DNA of 64,000 nucleotides from CAVQBJ01 sp963710725 (GCA_963710725.1 CAVQBJ010000008.1:496001-560000), one strand, 5' to 3'. Shown: positions 24,248-33,040, numbered from the stretch's first letter. A program made the numbers and translations. The notes: generated from the letters alone by a model not told the origin.

Positions 24248-25444
24248 TCAGGCCGCTGCGGCGGCCGGCTGGCGGCCTACGGCCCCCTCGGCGGGCGAGC
24301 CGTGCGACGGCTCGGCGACGCTGCACGAGCGCTCGATGATGCGACCCGGCGCGGCCTGCAGGTCGATGTCGACCCCGGGGTGGTCCTGCCCGTCGACGAC
24401 CTCGATCGTCCGGATCCGCGGGCGCTCGAGGCCGCCGGCGTCGCCGAAGCCGGCGACGAGCGCGCGCTCCCCGGTGTTGAGCACGACCTCGGTACCGATC
24501 GGATACGGCGGCACGTAGGCGCGGAACACCTCCACGATGAGTGGATCGAAGGCGGTTCCGGCGCCGTCGACGATCGTCTGCCACGCCACCTCGGGAGGCC
24601 TCGCCGGCGCGTGCGGGCGGTTGCTCGTCATCGCGCAGTAGACGTCGACGACGGCCGCTACGCGCCCGAGCTGATGGATGTCCACGCCGCGCAGGCCATA
24701 GGGGTAGCCGCTGCCGTCCCAGCGCTCGTGGTGGCGGCGGATGACCGCCTGCACGAGCGGGCTCACCGTCCAGCTGCTGAACAGCCTCGCCCCGACGACC
24801 GGGTGCTGTCGCATGACCGCCATCTCCTCCGGCGTGAGCGGTCCCCCCTTGTGCACGATCGAGTCGGGCACCGACAGCATCCCGACGTCGTGCAGCAGCA
24901 GCCCGAGTCCGAGCTTGAGCAGCCGCGTGTCGATGTCGTGGTAGCGCACCTTGCGCTCCCAGTCGAGGTAGCCGTGCTCCCGGATGAGGCGGTCGCCGAT
25001 GAGCAGGCCGAGCGCCGTCGTGTTGACGGCGTGGCGGTAGGCGTAGCCGTCGGCGCTCGAGAGGTCGGAGAGCACGACGCCCGCCTCCGTGGCGTTGCGT
25101 AGCTGCTCGGCCAGGTGCAACGACAGCTTTTGCAGGCGATCGATCTGCCCGTCGGACACGAACGCGCCCTGGCGCCCCTCGCGCAGGGAGGTCATCGCCT
25201 CTCGCACGCCCTTTGTCGCCTGCGCGCGAACCTCGTCGGTGATGAGCGGCATCGGGCTGATCCCGTCGCTGGTGGCGTCCTCCACCCACACCGCGTTGAT
25301 CCCCGCCGCGAGCAGGCGCTCGGTGTAATCCGAGCTGAGCTTCGTACCCGCACGCAGCAGCGGGACGGCGTCCGTCGCCCCCGAGCGAACGTCGGCGGCG
25401 AGCACGGCTCCCGAGACGAGACGGCGCGTCGGAAGCAGCCTCAT
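24248..25444 (-). CDS. HD-GYP domain protein, probable c-di-GMP phosphodiesterase
   Basis: 398 residues from ATG 25444. Residues 1-60 are the short N-terminal domain common to cytoplasmic HD-GYP proteins (LPTRRLVSGAVLAADVRSG). HD-GYP core about 120-305: YRHAVNTTALGLLIGDRL, LLLHDVGMLSVPDSIVHKGGPLTPEEMAVMRQHPVVGARL and RHHERWDGSGYPYGLRG. The HD and GYP motifs and the following His residues are present, so hydrolysis of c-di-GMP to GMP is likely. The C-terminus (310-398) is a PilZ-like or SH3-like beta segment (YPIGTEVVLNTGERALVAGFG). It has no membrane segment. Confidence 0.92.
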   Translation of the reverse strand: MRLLPTRRLVSGAVLAADVRSGATDAVPLLRAGTKLSSDYTERLLAAGINAVWVEDATSDGISPMPLITDEVRAQATKGVREAMTSLREGRQGAFVSDGQIDRLQKLSLHLAEQLRNATEAGVVLSDLSSADGYAYRHAVNTTALGLLIGDRLIREHGYLDWERKVRYHDIDTRLLKLGLGLLLHDVGMLSVPDSIVHKGGPLTPEEMAVMRQHPVVGARLFSSWTVSPLVQAVIRRHHERWDGSGYPYGLRGVDIHQLGRVAAVVDVYCAMTSNRPHAPARPPEVAWQTIVDGAGTAFDPLIVEVFRAYVPPYPIGTEVVLNTGERALVAGFGDAGGLERPRIRTIEVVDGQDHPGVDIDLQAAPGRIIERSCSVAEPSHGSPAEGAVGRQPAAAAA

Positions 25445-25574
25445 CGCTCGGGGCCCGGGGCGCGATTGGCGCTTGACGTCGGGACTGATGCGTCCAACAT
25501 CGGTGGTCTAAGGTCGACCAGCCGCGCCCGCAGCTTGACGATTCAGCCGCCCCGCTCGACGAGTTGGCGAGCGC

Positions 25575-27089
25575 TCAGTAGGTCCGTGAGACGGTCGCCG
25601 CGCCGCTCGTCACCGAGGCGCGGATCGTGACCGTGCCGTGACCGCGGGGCAGGCTGAAGGCATAGGCGCCGCACGGGACGGCGACCACAGAGGCGAGCGG
25701 GTGCCGCTTGCCCCTCCGCGGCCGCACGCTCAGGCGCAACCGCTCCCGGCGCACCGCGGTGAGCGTCACCGCCGCGCGGCCGCGGCTGTGCACGATCGCG
25801 ATCGCTCGCAGTAACGCGCCGGTCGCGACCTTGTGGTGCTTGGCGCGTGGCAGCTTCGGAATGACGCAGCTCGGCGCCGGCCGGCTGGTCGGGGTGCGCG
25901 GGGTCGGCACGACCGACCCGGTCGTCGTCGTCGTCGACGACGTGGTGATTGTCGACGCGGGCGGGATGGACGGTCCTGACGGCGCGAACACGTCAGACCC
26001 GAACGGGGTCGTGTCGGCCGCATAGCCGAGACGCGAGAGGCCGAAGATGTCCTCGACGCTCCCGAGCATCGAGTAGTGGTTGTAGGCGACCGTCGAGACC
26101 GTCCCCGGGGTGATGAAGGGCGACATCAGCACGGCCCCGGTGTCGCCCCCACCCGGCCCGGTGCCGCCCGGCAGCGCTGCGTTCGGCCCGGGCATCTCGC
26201 CGCAGCACGAGCTCGCGTCGGAATCGAGCGCCTCGTCGAAGACGACGATCAGCAGCCCGTCCTTCATGTAGGCCGGCGAGGCGGTGATCATCGGGACCCA
26301 CGTGGACAGGAAGTCGTTGATGCCGGCATAGCCCCCGGGGCGACTCGGGTTCTTGCACGGGTTGTCGTGGCCGTCGCCGCACAGGTCTGGCGTGATGAAG
26401 ACGTAATTCGGCGTGGTCGAGACCTGCTGCAGCGCAGCCGGCAACTGATCGAGGTTGACAACCTGGTTGCACAGCGACGTGTCGATGATGGAGTGGAAGT
26501 ACATGAACGGGTCGTGGCGCGTGGCGTACTCGTCATACGGCGCCGACGTCTCACCGCCCTCGGTGTTGTCGGGCGCGGCGATCGCCGGGTGCCCGCAGAC
26601 GGACGCCTCACGTGTGAGGTCGGTACCCATGGACTCCTCGTACGCGCCCCACGTCAGGCCCGCGGCGCTCAGCTGGCTGGCGATCGTCGGCACGTCGGTC
26701 GGGTAGACGCAGCCGACCCCGTCCTCCTGGCCGTCGCCGGCGAGCTTGTCGGGGCTTACATCGAGGAAGGTGGGGCAGTCGGACTGGGTGTCCTGGTTGG
26801 GCGCCTGCCCGCTGATCATCGCGATGTAGTTGTCCAGGCTCGCGTGCCCGATCCCGTAGTAGTTGGGCAGGTAGGCACCCGCGGCGCGCATCGTCGTGGC
26901 GAGATAGGGAGCCGGCGGCGGGGAGCCGAACGTCGACGCCGCGCCCTCGTTCTCCAGCACGATCACGAACACGTGATGGATCGGCGGCAGGGCCGCACTC
27001 GCGGCCGGGACGCCGCCGGCGAGGCACGAGGCGATGGCGACGGCGCCGACCGTCATGCGCCGCAGGCGTCGTCGTTGTCTGGCGATCAT
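25575..27089 (-). CDS. secreted phosphoesterase (PLC/AcpA-like) with C-terminal Thr linker and beta domain
   Basis: 504 residues from ATG 27089. Signal peptide about 1-33. Phosphoesterase domain about 35-350: HHVFVIVLENEGAASTFGSP, NYYGIGHASLDNYIAMISGQ, LLIVVFDEALDSD, GAVLMSPFITPG and YNHYSMLGSVEDIFGL. These match the alkaline-phosphatase-fold acid phosphatase/phospholipase C family that cleaves phosphate esters outside the cell. A Thr-rich linker (about 365-385) leads to a C-terminal domain of about 110 residues that looks like a beta-sandwich with Arg-rich strands. It is preceded in transcription direction by the tandem repeat array. Confidence 0.88.
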   Translation of the reverse strand: MIARQRRRLRRMTVGAVAIASCLAGGVPAASAALPPIHHVFVIVLENEGAASTFGSPPPAPYLATTMRAAGAYLPNYYGIGHASLDNYIAMISGQAPNQDTQSDCPTFLDVSPDKLAGDGQEDGVGCVYPTDVPTIASQLSAAGLTWGAYEESMGTDLTREASVCGHPAIAAPDNTEGGETSAPYDEYATRHDPFMYFHSIIDTSLCNQVVNLDQLPAALQQVSTTPNYVFITPDLCGDGHDNPCKNPSRPGGYAGINDFLSTWVPMITASPAYMKDGLLIVVFDEALDSDASSCCGEMPGPNAALPGGTGPGGGDTGAVLMSPFITPGTVSTVAYNHYSMLGSVEDIFGLSRLGYAADTTPFGSDVFAPSGPSIPPASTITTSSTTTTTGSVVPTPRTPTSRPAPSCVIPKLPRAKHHKVATGALLRAIAIVHSRGRAAVTLTAVRRERLRLSVRPRRGKRHPLASVVAVPCGAYAFSLPRGHGTVTIRASVTSGAATVSRTY

Positions 27090-27529
27090 CCGCGGCCGAT
27101 CATTGACCACGAGTCTACGGGACGTCGTAATGGCGTGACCCGCGCGGCGCATTCGTCACCGTCTCGTCACGGTCAGGCGCGGGGTGTGGTCGGTTTGACC
27201 CCGCATAGCGTCGGTTCGGGACCACACCCCGCGGCGCGTGGGCCGCCATCCGGCCGGGGGTGTCGCCGTGACCGACGCACGGCACACTCGCGCAGCATCT
27301 GTCGTAGTCCCGTCACACCCCGCGGCGCGTGGGCCCCCGATCCGGCCGGGCGTGTCGCCGTGACCGACGCACGGCACACTCGCGCAGCATCTGCCGTAGT
27401 CCCGTCACACCCCCCGGCGCGTGGGCCGCCATCCCGCCAGGGGGCGTGTCGCCGTGACCGACGCACGGCACAGTCGCGCAGCACCTGTCGTCGTCCGGTC
27501 ACCCCGACGGGGGTCCCCCCGCCCCCGCC
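27090..27529. other. 440-bp intergenic region holding a tandem repeat array
   Basis: The gap between the PlsC stop (27530) and the phosphoesterase start (27089). It contains three direct repeats (27223-27498), each with a hairpin, and otherwise no ORF that looks coding. Long ORFs that run through it on both strands have the same Arg/Pro-rich translation in each repeat copy and are shadows. Confidence 0.7.
27223..27498. repeat. three tandem ~92-bp repeats, each with a conserved hairpin
   Basis: Copies start at 27223, 27314 and 27406; they share CACACCCC, GGCGCGTGGG, CGCCGTGACCGACGCACGGC and CGCGCAGCA with few mismatches. Each unit contains a stem GTGT-C-GCCGTG / CACGGC-ACAC around the 7-nt loop ACCGACG (27260-27287, 27352-27379, 27446-27473); only the third copy loses one outer pair. 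The spacing and lack of varied spacers rule out CRISPR. An RNA or protein-binding array is possible. Confidence 0.8.
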
Positions 27530-28180
27530 TCACCCGCCCGCGCCGCCCGGCGGCGGCCGGCGCCGGCCGGCGGCGACGATCGGCGCCTCCGCGCGTATCT
27601 CCGCGAGCAGTCGAGCGGCGAGCTCGCCGGCGCTCTCGCCATCGCGCAGCCCGCCGCCGTCGGGGCGGAAGAAGCGGATGCGCACCTCAGGGCGCGACGG
27701 GAAGCGCGGGATGTCCGTCGTGCCCACGATCGAGCAGCACACGACGTGCGCCTCGGGCACGGCCTCGGTCAGGCGGCCAAAGCCGCTGCGAGCGCGCAGC
27801 TCGCGTCCGAGGCTGCGGGTGCCCTCGAGGAAGATGCCGATGCACGCGCCGGCACGCAGCTCGGCGATCGCCTGGTCGAGCGCCGCGGTGTCGCCCTTGC
27901 CGCGATCGATCGGGATCTGCCCCATCCCGTCGAGGACGTGGCTCAAGCCGTGGATCTTCCACAGCGACGACTTCGCCAGCGCACGCACCTGCCGGTGCCG
28001 CCGCGCCGCGACGCCGACCGCCACCGGATCCCAGTAGCTGTCGTGATTGCCGGCCAGCAGCACCGGGCCGTCGGCCGGAAGGTGCTCGAGCCCGGAGACG
28101 TCCAGCCGCCCCCACCGAGACACGATCGGCGAGCAGGCGGCCATCGCCACCGCGTAGGTGCGCGTCGTGGATTCGGGCAT
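27530..28180 (-). CDS. 1-acylglycerol-3-phosphate O-acyltransferase family (PlsC)
   Basis: 216 residues from ATG 28180. Acyltransferase motifs: NHDSYWD (the H-x4-D catalytic motif) near residue 45, GMGQIPIDRG, and FLEGTRS (the EGTRS glycerol-phosphate site) near 120, followed by VVCCSIVGTTDIPRFP. It transfers an acyl chain to lysophosphatidate or a similar acceptor at the inner membrane. The C-terminus is Arg/Pro/Gly-rich. The plsC call is by family; the true acceptor could be different. Confidence 0.9.
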   Translation of the reverse strand: MPESTTRTYAVAMAACSPIVSRWGRLDVSGLEHLPADGPVLLAGNHDSYWDPVAVGVAARRHRQVRALAKSSLWKIHGLSHVLDGMGQIPIDRGKGDTAALDQAIAELRAGACIGIFLEGTRSLGRELRARSGFGRLTEAVPEAHVVCCSIVGTTDIPRFPSRPEVRIRFFRPDGGGLRDGESAGELAARLLAEIRAEAPIVAAGRRRPPPGGAGG

Positions 28181-28321
28181 CGAGTCACGGATCTTGCCGG
28201 TTCGGTGCGACCGGCGTCGCGCCGGCCGCCGGCGGCCCCGTTGACGTCGGAGGCGCACCGGGATACGGTCGCCTCGAGCACGATCGATCAAACGTGAAGC
28301 CACACGAAAGGCGGTTCTCTG

Positions 28322-28537
28322 ATGGCCGACAGCGTGTACCGCGTGACGGAAGTGATCGGGGTGAGCAGCGAGTCCTGGGAGGCCGCGGCTCGCACCGCGG
28401 TCGAGACCGCGGCCAAGACGGTTCGCGACCTGCGCGTGGCCGAGGTCATCCGCGAGGACGTGACGATCGAGAACGGCGCGATCTCCAGCTACCGCGTGCG
28501 CCTCGGGATCTCGTTCAAGTACGACAGCGGCGACTGA
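28322..28537 (+). CDS. dodecin
   Basis: 71 residues from ATG 28322, with AAAGGCGG upstream. The whole protein matches dodecin: VYRVTEVIGVSSESWEAAARTAVETAAKTVRDLRVAEV and a C-terminal beta-strand YRVRLGISFKY. Dodecins form hollow 12-mers that store FMN/FAD (or CoA-linked flavin in some bacteria). The conserved Trp of the flavin stack is present (SWEAA). Convergent with the kinase gene at 13 bp. Confidence 0.95.
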   Translation: MADSVYRVTEVIGVSSESWEAAARTAVETAAKTVRDLRVAEVIREDVTIENGAISSYRVRLGISFKYDSGD

Positions 28538-28550
28538 GGAGGGCCGCGGC

Positions 28551-30425
28551 TCAGTAGTAGTCCTGGACGGTGATCGACCAGTTCGCGGAGTCCTCACCGG
28601 AGCTCACGCCGAGCTGGTAGGTGCCGGGGCCGCTGTCGAACACCTTCGCCGAGGTCCCATCGGAGAGGTCGAAGCCGCTCACCCCCGGCCCGGAGTCCAG
28701 GCGGTTGACGCTCGCGTGCGGACCGAAGCACACGATGATGAACGTGCAGGTGCCGTCGTAGCTCATGTTCGTCAGCACCCGCCAGCTGCTGCCGAGGATG
28801 CGGAACGGGACGGACTGGCCGTCGCCGCCTCCGGCGAAGGTCGTCAGCGTGCGCCAGCGGGGCGTCTCGGCCACCTGGAGCCTGACCAGCGACCCCGGGA
28901 TCGCGCTCGCGGGCGGCGACGGCGACTCGGCGGTGACGGTTCCGGCCGCGGTGCCCGGAGCGGGCACGGTGTCGACGCTGTCACGCAGACCGGCCGCCTG
29001 CAGATGCGCCGCCGCAGCCCCCACGCCGAGGCCGACGAGACCGGGAACCGCGACCGGGGGCGGGCCGGCGCTGATCGTCAGCGCGACCTCGCTGCCGGCG
29101 GGCACGTGCACGCCGGCGGAGGGATGCTGAGCGAACGCCGTGCCGCGCTCGAAGGCAGCGAAGCGCGTGTGGAACACGGCGTGCAGGTGATCGCGGGCGG
29201 CCGTGGCGGCGATCGCCGCCTTACGCAGGCCGACCAGGCGCGGAACGGTCGCCTGGCCCGGCCGCGTGAGCACCAGCGCGAGCCCGGCGACGATCGCCAC
29301 GCCGAGGAAGCCGATCGCGGGGACAACGGTCGCGCGCCTGCGCCGGCGCGCAGGCGCAGGGCGGCGCGGCGCCACGCGCGTCGGCGCTCCGTTCGCGCCC
29401 GCTCGGGCGGCGCCCGCCCGGGGCGCGACGGCGGCCGCGTCGAGGCGGTCCGTCGGCCGAGCATCGTCGTGGAGCGGCGTCGTCGCGCGCTCGCCGTCTC
29501 GGGCGGAAGGCCGTACGGCGGTGACGGGCACGAGCGCCGGGCGCGCCCGTCGCGGGTGCTCGGCACCCGCCCGTGCTGGCGGCTGCGCCGCGCACACGCC
29601 GGCGAGCGCCGCGGCCATCTCGGTGCCGTCGGCGAAGCGGTCGGCCGGGTCCTTGGCCATCGCGCGCTCCACGACGTCACGGAGCCCCTCCGGCACGTCC
29701 CCGGGAAGCGGCGGAGGCGCGTCGCGCAGGTGGTGCAGCGCCACGAGCACCGCGGCCTCGCCGGCGAACGGGGGCCGCCCGGCAAGCATCTCGTAGAGCA
29801 CGACACCGGCCCCGTACACGTCGCTCGCGGGCGTCGTGGGCTCGCCGCGAGCCTGCTCGGGCGACATGTACTGCGGGGTACCGATGATCGTGGCCGAGCC
29901 GCCGTGGGAGTCGGTCTGGGTGAGCGCGGCGACGCCGAAGTCACCGACCTTCAGACCGCCGTCGCTGGCAAGCAGGATGTTCGCGGGCTTGACGTCGCGG
30001 TGCACGATCCGGTGGGCGTGCGCCCGGCCGAGCGCCTCGCAGAGCTGCTCGCCGATGGCGCCGGCGAGCGCGGGCGCGATCGCCCCGCGACGCAGCCGAT
30101 CGGCGAGGCTCTCGCCGTCGACGAGCTCGGCCACGTGGTACAGACCCTCGTCGGCCTCGCCGACGTCGTAGATCTGCACGATGCCGGGGTCGTTGACCTG
30201 CGCGAGCAGCTGCGTCTCGCGCGCAAAGCGTCGCCGCCATACCGGGTCCTCAGCCCACCACGGCTTGATCACCTTGATCGCCACCCGCCGCGCGAGACGG
30301 CGGTCGCGACCGCGATAGACGCGACCGAAGGCGCCCTCGCCGATGACCGAGTGCAGTTCGTAGCGTCCCTCCAGTGTGCGACCGGTGAGGTCGGGGACGC
30401 GTGGCATGGGGGTCAGGGTCGTCAT
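28551..30425 (-). CDS. PASTA-domain Ser/Thr protein kinase (PknB-like)
   Basis: 624 residues from ATG 30425. Kinase domain 20-280: GEGAFGRVY, K51, HRDVKPAN with D144, DFG at 162-164, GTPQYMSPEQ. A Pro/Arg-rich juxtamembrane region follows, one TM helix (VVPAIGFLGVAIVAGLALVL, about 395-415), then two PASTA domains (VPRLVGLRKAAIAATAARD and VPGLVGLGVGAAAAHLQAAGL). The last 105 residues form an extra beta-rich domain (RWRTLTTFAGGG... FDSGPGTYQLGVSS... WSITVQDYY) with two Cys. PASTA repeats bind muropeptides outside the cell; the added domain may be a further ligand sensor. Confidence 0.93.
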   Translation of the reverse strand: MTTLTPMPRVPDLTGRTLEGRYELHSVIGEGAFGRVYRGRDRRLARRVAIKVIKPWWAEDPVWRRRFARETQLLAQVNDPGIVQIYDVGEADEGLYHVAELVDGESLADRLRRGAIAPALAGAIGEQLCEALGRAHAHRIVHRDVKPANILLASDGGLKVGDFGVAALTQTDSHGGSATIIGTPQYMSPEQARGEPTTPASDVYGAGVVLYEMLAGRPPFAGEAAVLVALHHLRDAPPPLPGDVPEGLRDVVERAMAKDPADRFADGTEMAAALAGVCAAQPPARAGAEHPRRARPALVPVTAVRPSARDGERATTPLHDDARPTDRLDAAAVAPRAGAARAGANGAPTRVAPRRPAPARRRRRATVVPAIGFLGVAIVAGLALVLTRPGQATVPRLVGLRKAAIAATAARDHLHAVFHTRFAAFERGTAFAQHPSAGVHVPAGSEVALTISAGPPPVAVPGLVGLGVGAAAAHLQAAGLRDSVDTVPAPGTAAGTVTAESPSPPASAIPGSLVRLQVAETPRWRTLTTFAGGGDGQSVPFRILGSSWRVLTNMSYDGTCTFIIVCFGPHASVNRLDSGPGVSGFDLSDGTSAKVFDSGPGTYQLGVSSGEDSANWSITVQDYY

Positions 30426-30563
30426 GTGACTCGCTCGGTGACGCCCGGTCGCCGCGCGCAGGCAGGCACCGGCGCGATCGCCGGTGTACCTGAGCAACAC
30501 GCCGGGTCAGCCATCGGTGCGCTGCGCCGTTCAACTGTAACCGCCGCGTGAGAGGATGCGCGC

Positions 30564-31442
30564 GTGCTCCGCTCCCGTCTGATTCGGACCGTCGCCGCCC
30601 CGCTCGCCATCCTGGCGCTCGTGCTCGGCGGCGCCGCCGCGACCGGCTCGCCGGGGCTCGCGGCGAAGCCGACGGGTGCGACCGGACCAACGGGCCCCTC
30701 CACGCTCGCGCCACCGCCGACGACCTACTACCGCGCCATCGGCTGTCGCCTGCAGGGCCCGGCGATTGCCCACCCGCACGGACCGGCCAGGAAGCTCGTC
30801 GCCCTCAGCTTCGACGACGGCCCGTGGTCGGACACGCCGAGCTTCGTACACATGATCGCGCGCAACCGCGCGGTCGCGACGTTCTTCATGATCGGCCGCC
30901 AGGTGACCGCCGCGTACGCGACGACGCTGCAGGCCGAGCTGCGCTACGGCGACGCCCTCGGCAACCACACGTTCACCCACCCAAACCTCACGGGCGTCGC
31001 CGACATCGCCGGACAGCTGCAGCCGACGCAGGCCGTGATCGAGCGCCTCACCGGGTACACCCCGTGCGTCTTTCGTCCCCCCTACGGCGCCTACGACGCC
31101 CGCGTGATCGGCGCGGCCCGGGCCCTCGGGCTGGCCACCGTCCTCTGGGACGTCGACCCGAGCGACTACACGCAACCCGGCGTCGCCGCGATCGAGCAGC
31201 GTGTGCTCGCCCAGGTGCGGCCGGGCTCGATCATCATCTCCCACGACGGCGGCGGTCCGCGCGGGCAGACGCTTGCCGCCTATCCGGCGATCATCGCGGC
31301 GCTGCGGGCGCGCGGGTATCGGTTCGAGACCGTCCCGCAGCTACTCGGCCTGCACACGGTCTACCTCCGCTGCACGCGCAACTGCCGCAACGAGGGCGTC
31401 ACAGCGCCGCTGCCCGCCGGATCGATCGTGCTGGGCCATTGA
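30564..31442 (+). CDS. secreted polysaccharide deacetylase (NodB/CE4)
   Basis: 292 residues from GTG 30564. Signal peptide about 1-34. NodB motifs: SFDDGPW (metal Asp pair), NHTFTHP (metal His), FRPPYGAYD, VDPSDY and SHDGG. These zinc enzymes remove N-acetyl groups from peptidoglycan or other GlcNAc polymers. Two C-terminal cysteine pairs (LRCTRNC) suggest a disulfide. Divergent from the PASTA kinase, which senses the same wall. It converges with the SDR gene 2 bp away. Confidence 0.92.
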   Translation: MLRSRLIRTVAAPLAILALVLGGAAATGSPGLAAKPTGATGPTGPSTLAPPPTTYYRAIGCRLQGPAIAHPHGPARKLVALSFDDGPWSDTPSFVHMIARNRAVATFFMIGRQVTAAYATTLQAELRYGDALGNHTFTHPNLTGVADIAGQLQPTQAVIERLTGYTPCVFRPPYGAYDARVIGAARALGLATVLWDVDPSDYTQPGVAAIEQRVLAQVRPGSIIISHDGGGPRGQTLAAYPAIIAALRARGYRFETVPQLLGLHTVYLRCTRNCRNEGVTAPLPAGSIVLGH

Positions 31443-31444
31443 TC

Positions 31445-32218
31445 TCACCCCTGCTGCTCGGTCGGTCGCACGAGCACCTCGTTGATGGCGACGCGGCGCG
31501 GGCGGGTGACGATGTAGGCGATCGCGTCGGCGATGTCCTGCGCGTGCAGCCGCTCGACCTCGCCGAAGCGGGCGGCCATGACCTCGCGTATCTCGGGACG
31601 GTTGTGCGAGGCCAGCTCCGTGTCGACCGCGCCCGGCTCGACGAGCGAGACGCGTACGTGACGCGTCGTCACCTCCTGGCGCAGCGACTCGCTGAACGCG
31701 CCGACGGCATGCTTGGTCGCGTTGTAGACCCCGCTGCCGTTGCGCGCGACACGCCCGGCGACCGAGCTGATGTTGACGACGTCGGCGACGCGGCGCGGTT
31801 CCTCCTCAGCCGCCCGGAGCAGATGCTCGAGCGCGGCATGGGTGGTGTACAGGAGCGCGCGCGCGTTGATGTCGATCATGCGCTCCCACTCGGCCACGCT
31901 CGCCCCGATGATCGGGCCCAGCAGCATCACGCCGGCGTTGTTGATGACGGTGTCGAGCCGTCCGAGCTCGTCGACGGTGCGCTGGACGGCCGAACGCGCC
32001 TGCGTCTCGTCGGTGATGTCGGCGGGGATGGCGAGCGCGCGCCCGCCCTCGGCGCCGATGCGTTCGGCGAGTGCCTGGAGGCGGTCGGCGCGGCGGGCGA
32101 CGAGGACGACGGCGGCGCCGTGCCCCGCGAGGGTGGCTGCCGCGGCCGCGCCGATGCCGCTCGAGGCGCCGGTGACGAGGGCGACGGTGCCGGTGAGGGT
32201 GCTCTCTTGAGTGGTCAT
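31445..32218 (-). CDS. short-chain dehydrogenase/reductase
   Basis: 257 residues from ATG 32218; a longer in-frame ORF to 32326 looks non-coding and would run into the riboswitch region. Classical SDR: TGASSGIG at 16-23, NNAG near residue 90, a catalytic Ser in NISSVAG, and YNATK (YxxxK) near 155. ARRADRLQAL after strand 2 suggests NADP(H). It oxidises or reduces an alcohol/ketone substrate that cannot be named. Confidence 0.92.
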   Translation of the reverse strand: MTTQESTLTGTVALVTGASSGIGAAAAATLAGHGAAVVLVARRADRLQALAERIGAEGGRALAIPADITDETQARSAVQRTVDELGRLDTVINNAGVMLLGPIIGASVAEWERMIDINARALLYTTHAALEHLLRAAEEEPRRVADVVNISSVAGRVARNGSGVYNATKHAVGAFSESLRQEVTTRHVRVSLVEPGAVDTELASHNRPEIREVMAARFGEVERLHAQDIADAIAYIVTRPRRVAINEVLVRPTEQQG

Positions 32219-32340
32219 GGCCGCACTATGGCGCCTGCCGGCGATCCTGTCGCTCTCGAACGAACGTCCGCTTCGCGTGCGGGCCTCGAAGGGCAGTGGT
32301 ACAACCGTACGGCAACCTACATACACAACGGCAATGCCCC

Positions 32341-32418
32341 CGATAAAGGCACCCCCGTCGCGAGGCGGGTCCGCAAAGCCACGGAGCTCTCACAAGGAGC
32401 CAGCCGGGTTACCGAAGG
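32341..32418 (+). ncRNA. c-di-GMP-I (GEMM) riboswitch
   Basis: The core CGCAAAGCCACGGAG (32372-32386) and AGCCGGGTTACCGA (32402-32415) match the GEMM-I consensus (ACGCAAAGCC... AGCCGGGUUACCGA). The P2 stem CCCGTC/GGCGGG is capped by the GNRA tetraloop GCGA (32360-32363); GGC 32348-32350 pairs with GCC 32378-32380; a P3-like GCTC/GAGC stem lies at 32386-32400. The class binds cyclic-di-GMP. It lies between the SDR start and the secreted protein gene at 32464, in that gene's orientation. Confidence 0.8.
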
Positions 32419-32452
32419 AACGATGTCTGGGCGGCATTACCCAGATACCGTT
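32419..32452 (+). promoter_or_regulatory. expression-platform hairpin after the riboswitch
   Basis: AACG-ATG-TCTGGG (32419-32431) pairs with CCCAGA-TAC-CGTT (32440-32452) around an 8-nt loop. The GGAGG ribosome site begins 2 nt later (32454-32458), 5 nt before the TTG start at 32464. This position suggests translational rather than transcriptional control; there is no T-run. Confidence 0.5.
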
Positions 32453-32463
32453 CGGAGGCCGCA

Positions 32464-33009
32464 TTGCTCCCGCCCCAAGTGTCGGCTTCGTGCCGGCGCA
32501 ACCGAGCAGCACCGTTGTTCGTAGGATCCCTGTCCGTCGCGGCAGTCCTGGCCTCGATCGCCTGCCTCGTCCCCGCGGCGCCGGCAGCCGCGGACACGCT
32601 CATCGCACGTGCGAACATCGAGCCCGGCGCGCTGAACGTCGGCGGCGGCGTCGCGAGCATCGACCCGGCCGACCCGCAGCGCCTGCTCCTCCCGCTCGAC
32701 GTGACCGACGCGCGCGGGAACGGAGCCGGCTGGTCGGTGTTCCTCACCGCCCGCCCGGCGGCCGGCCCGTCGCCTGCGCGGGCACAGCTGCCGCGTCCGG
32801 TCGTCGCCTGCGCGGCGGACTCGACGTGCACGCTTCCGACATCCAGCATCGCTTATCCGCTGACCGTCCCGCTCACGGGAGCCGCCGTGAAGGTGCTCAA
32901 CGCGACACCTGGGACCGGCATGGGGGGGATCGTGACGACCCTCGTGCTCGACGGTACGCCAGCGGGCCAAACGGTGAACACGACGGTCACCGTCGCGAGT
33001 GGTCCCTGA
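32464..33009 (+). CDS. secreted WxL-like protein under riboswitch control
   Basis: 181 residues. The start is TTG 32464, chosen because GGAGG lies 5 nt upstream; GTG 32479 is weaker. Signal peptide about 1-44 (cleavage near AAADT). The mature part is beta-rich with the pattern EPGALNVGGGV..., LDVTDARGNGAGWSVFLTA and a central Cys pair (ACAADSTC). This resembles WxL-type and similar surface domains (GxGWxV), but the C-terminal WxL is not exact. It is a secreted or surface protein likely switched by c-di-GMP through the GEMM element. No enzymatic motif was seen. Confidence 0.65.
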   Translation: MLPPQVSASCRRNRAAPLFVGSLSVAAVLASIACLVPAAPAAADTLIARANIEPGALNVGGGVASIDPADPQRLLLPLDVTDARGNGAGWSVFLTARPAAGPSPARAQLPRPVVACAADSTCTLPTSSIAYPLTVPLTGAAVKVLNATPGTGMGGIVTTLVLDGTPAGQTVNTTVTVASGP

Positions 33010-33040
33010 CTGACCCCCTCGGACTCATCGCGAGATGAAC

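Noticed and set aside
27223..27498. CRISPR array
   Set aside because: Repeats are contiguous 92-bp units with no unique spacers and no cas genes nearby.
26076..28037. 653-codon open frame on the plus strand with repeated protein segments
   Set aside because: It crosses the phosphoesterase and PlsC genes in antisense; the repeated segments only reflect the DNA repeats.
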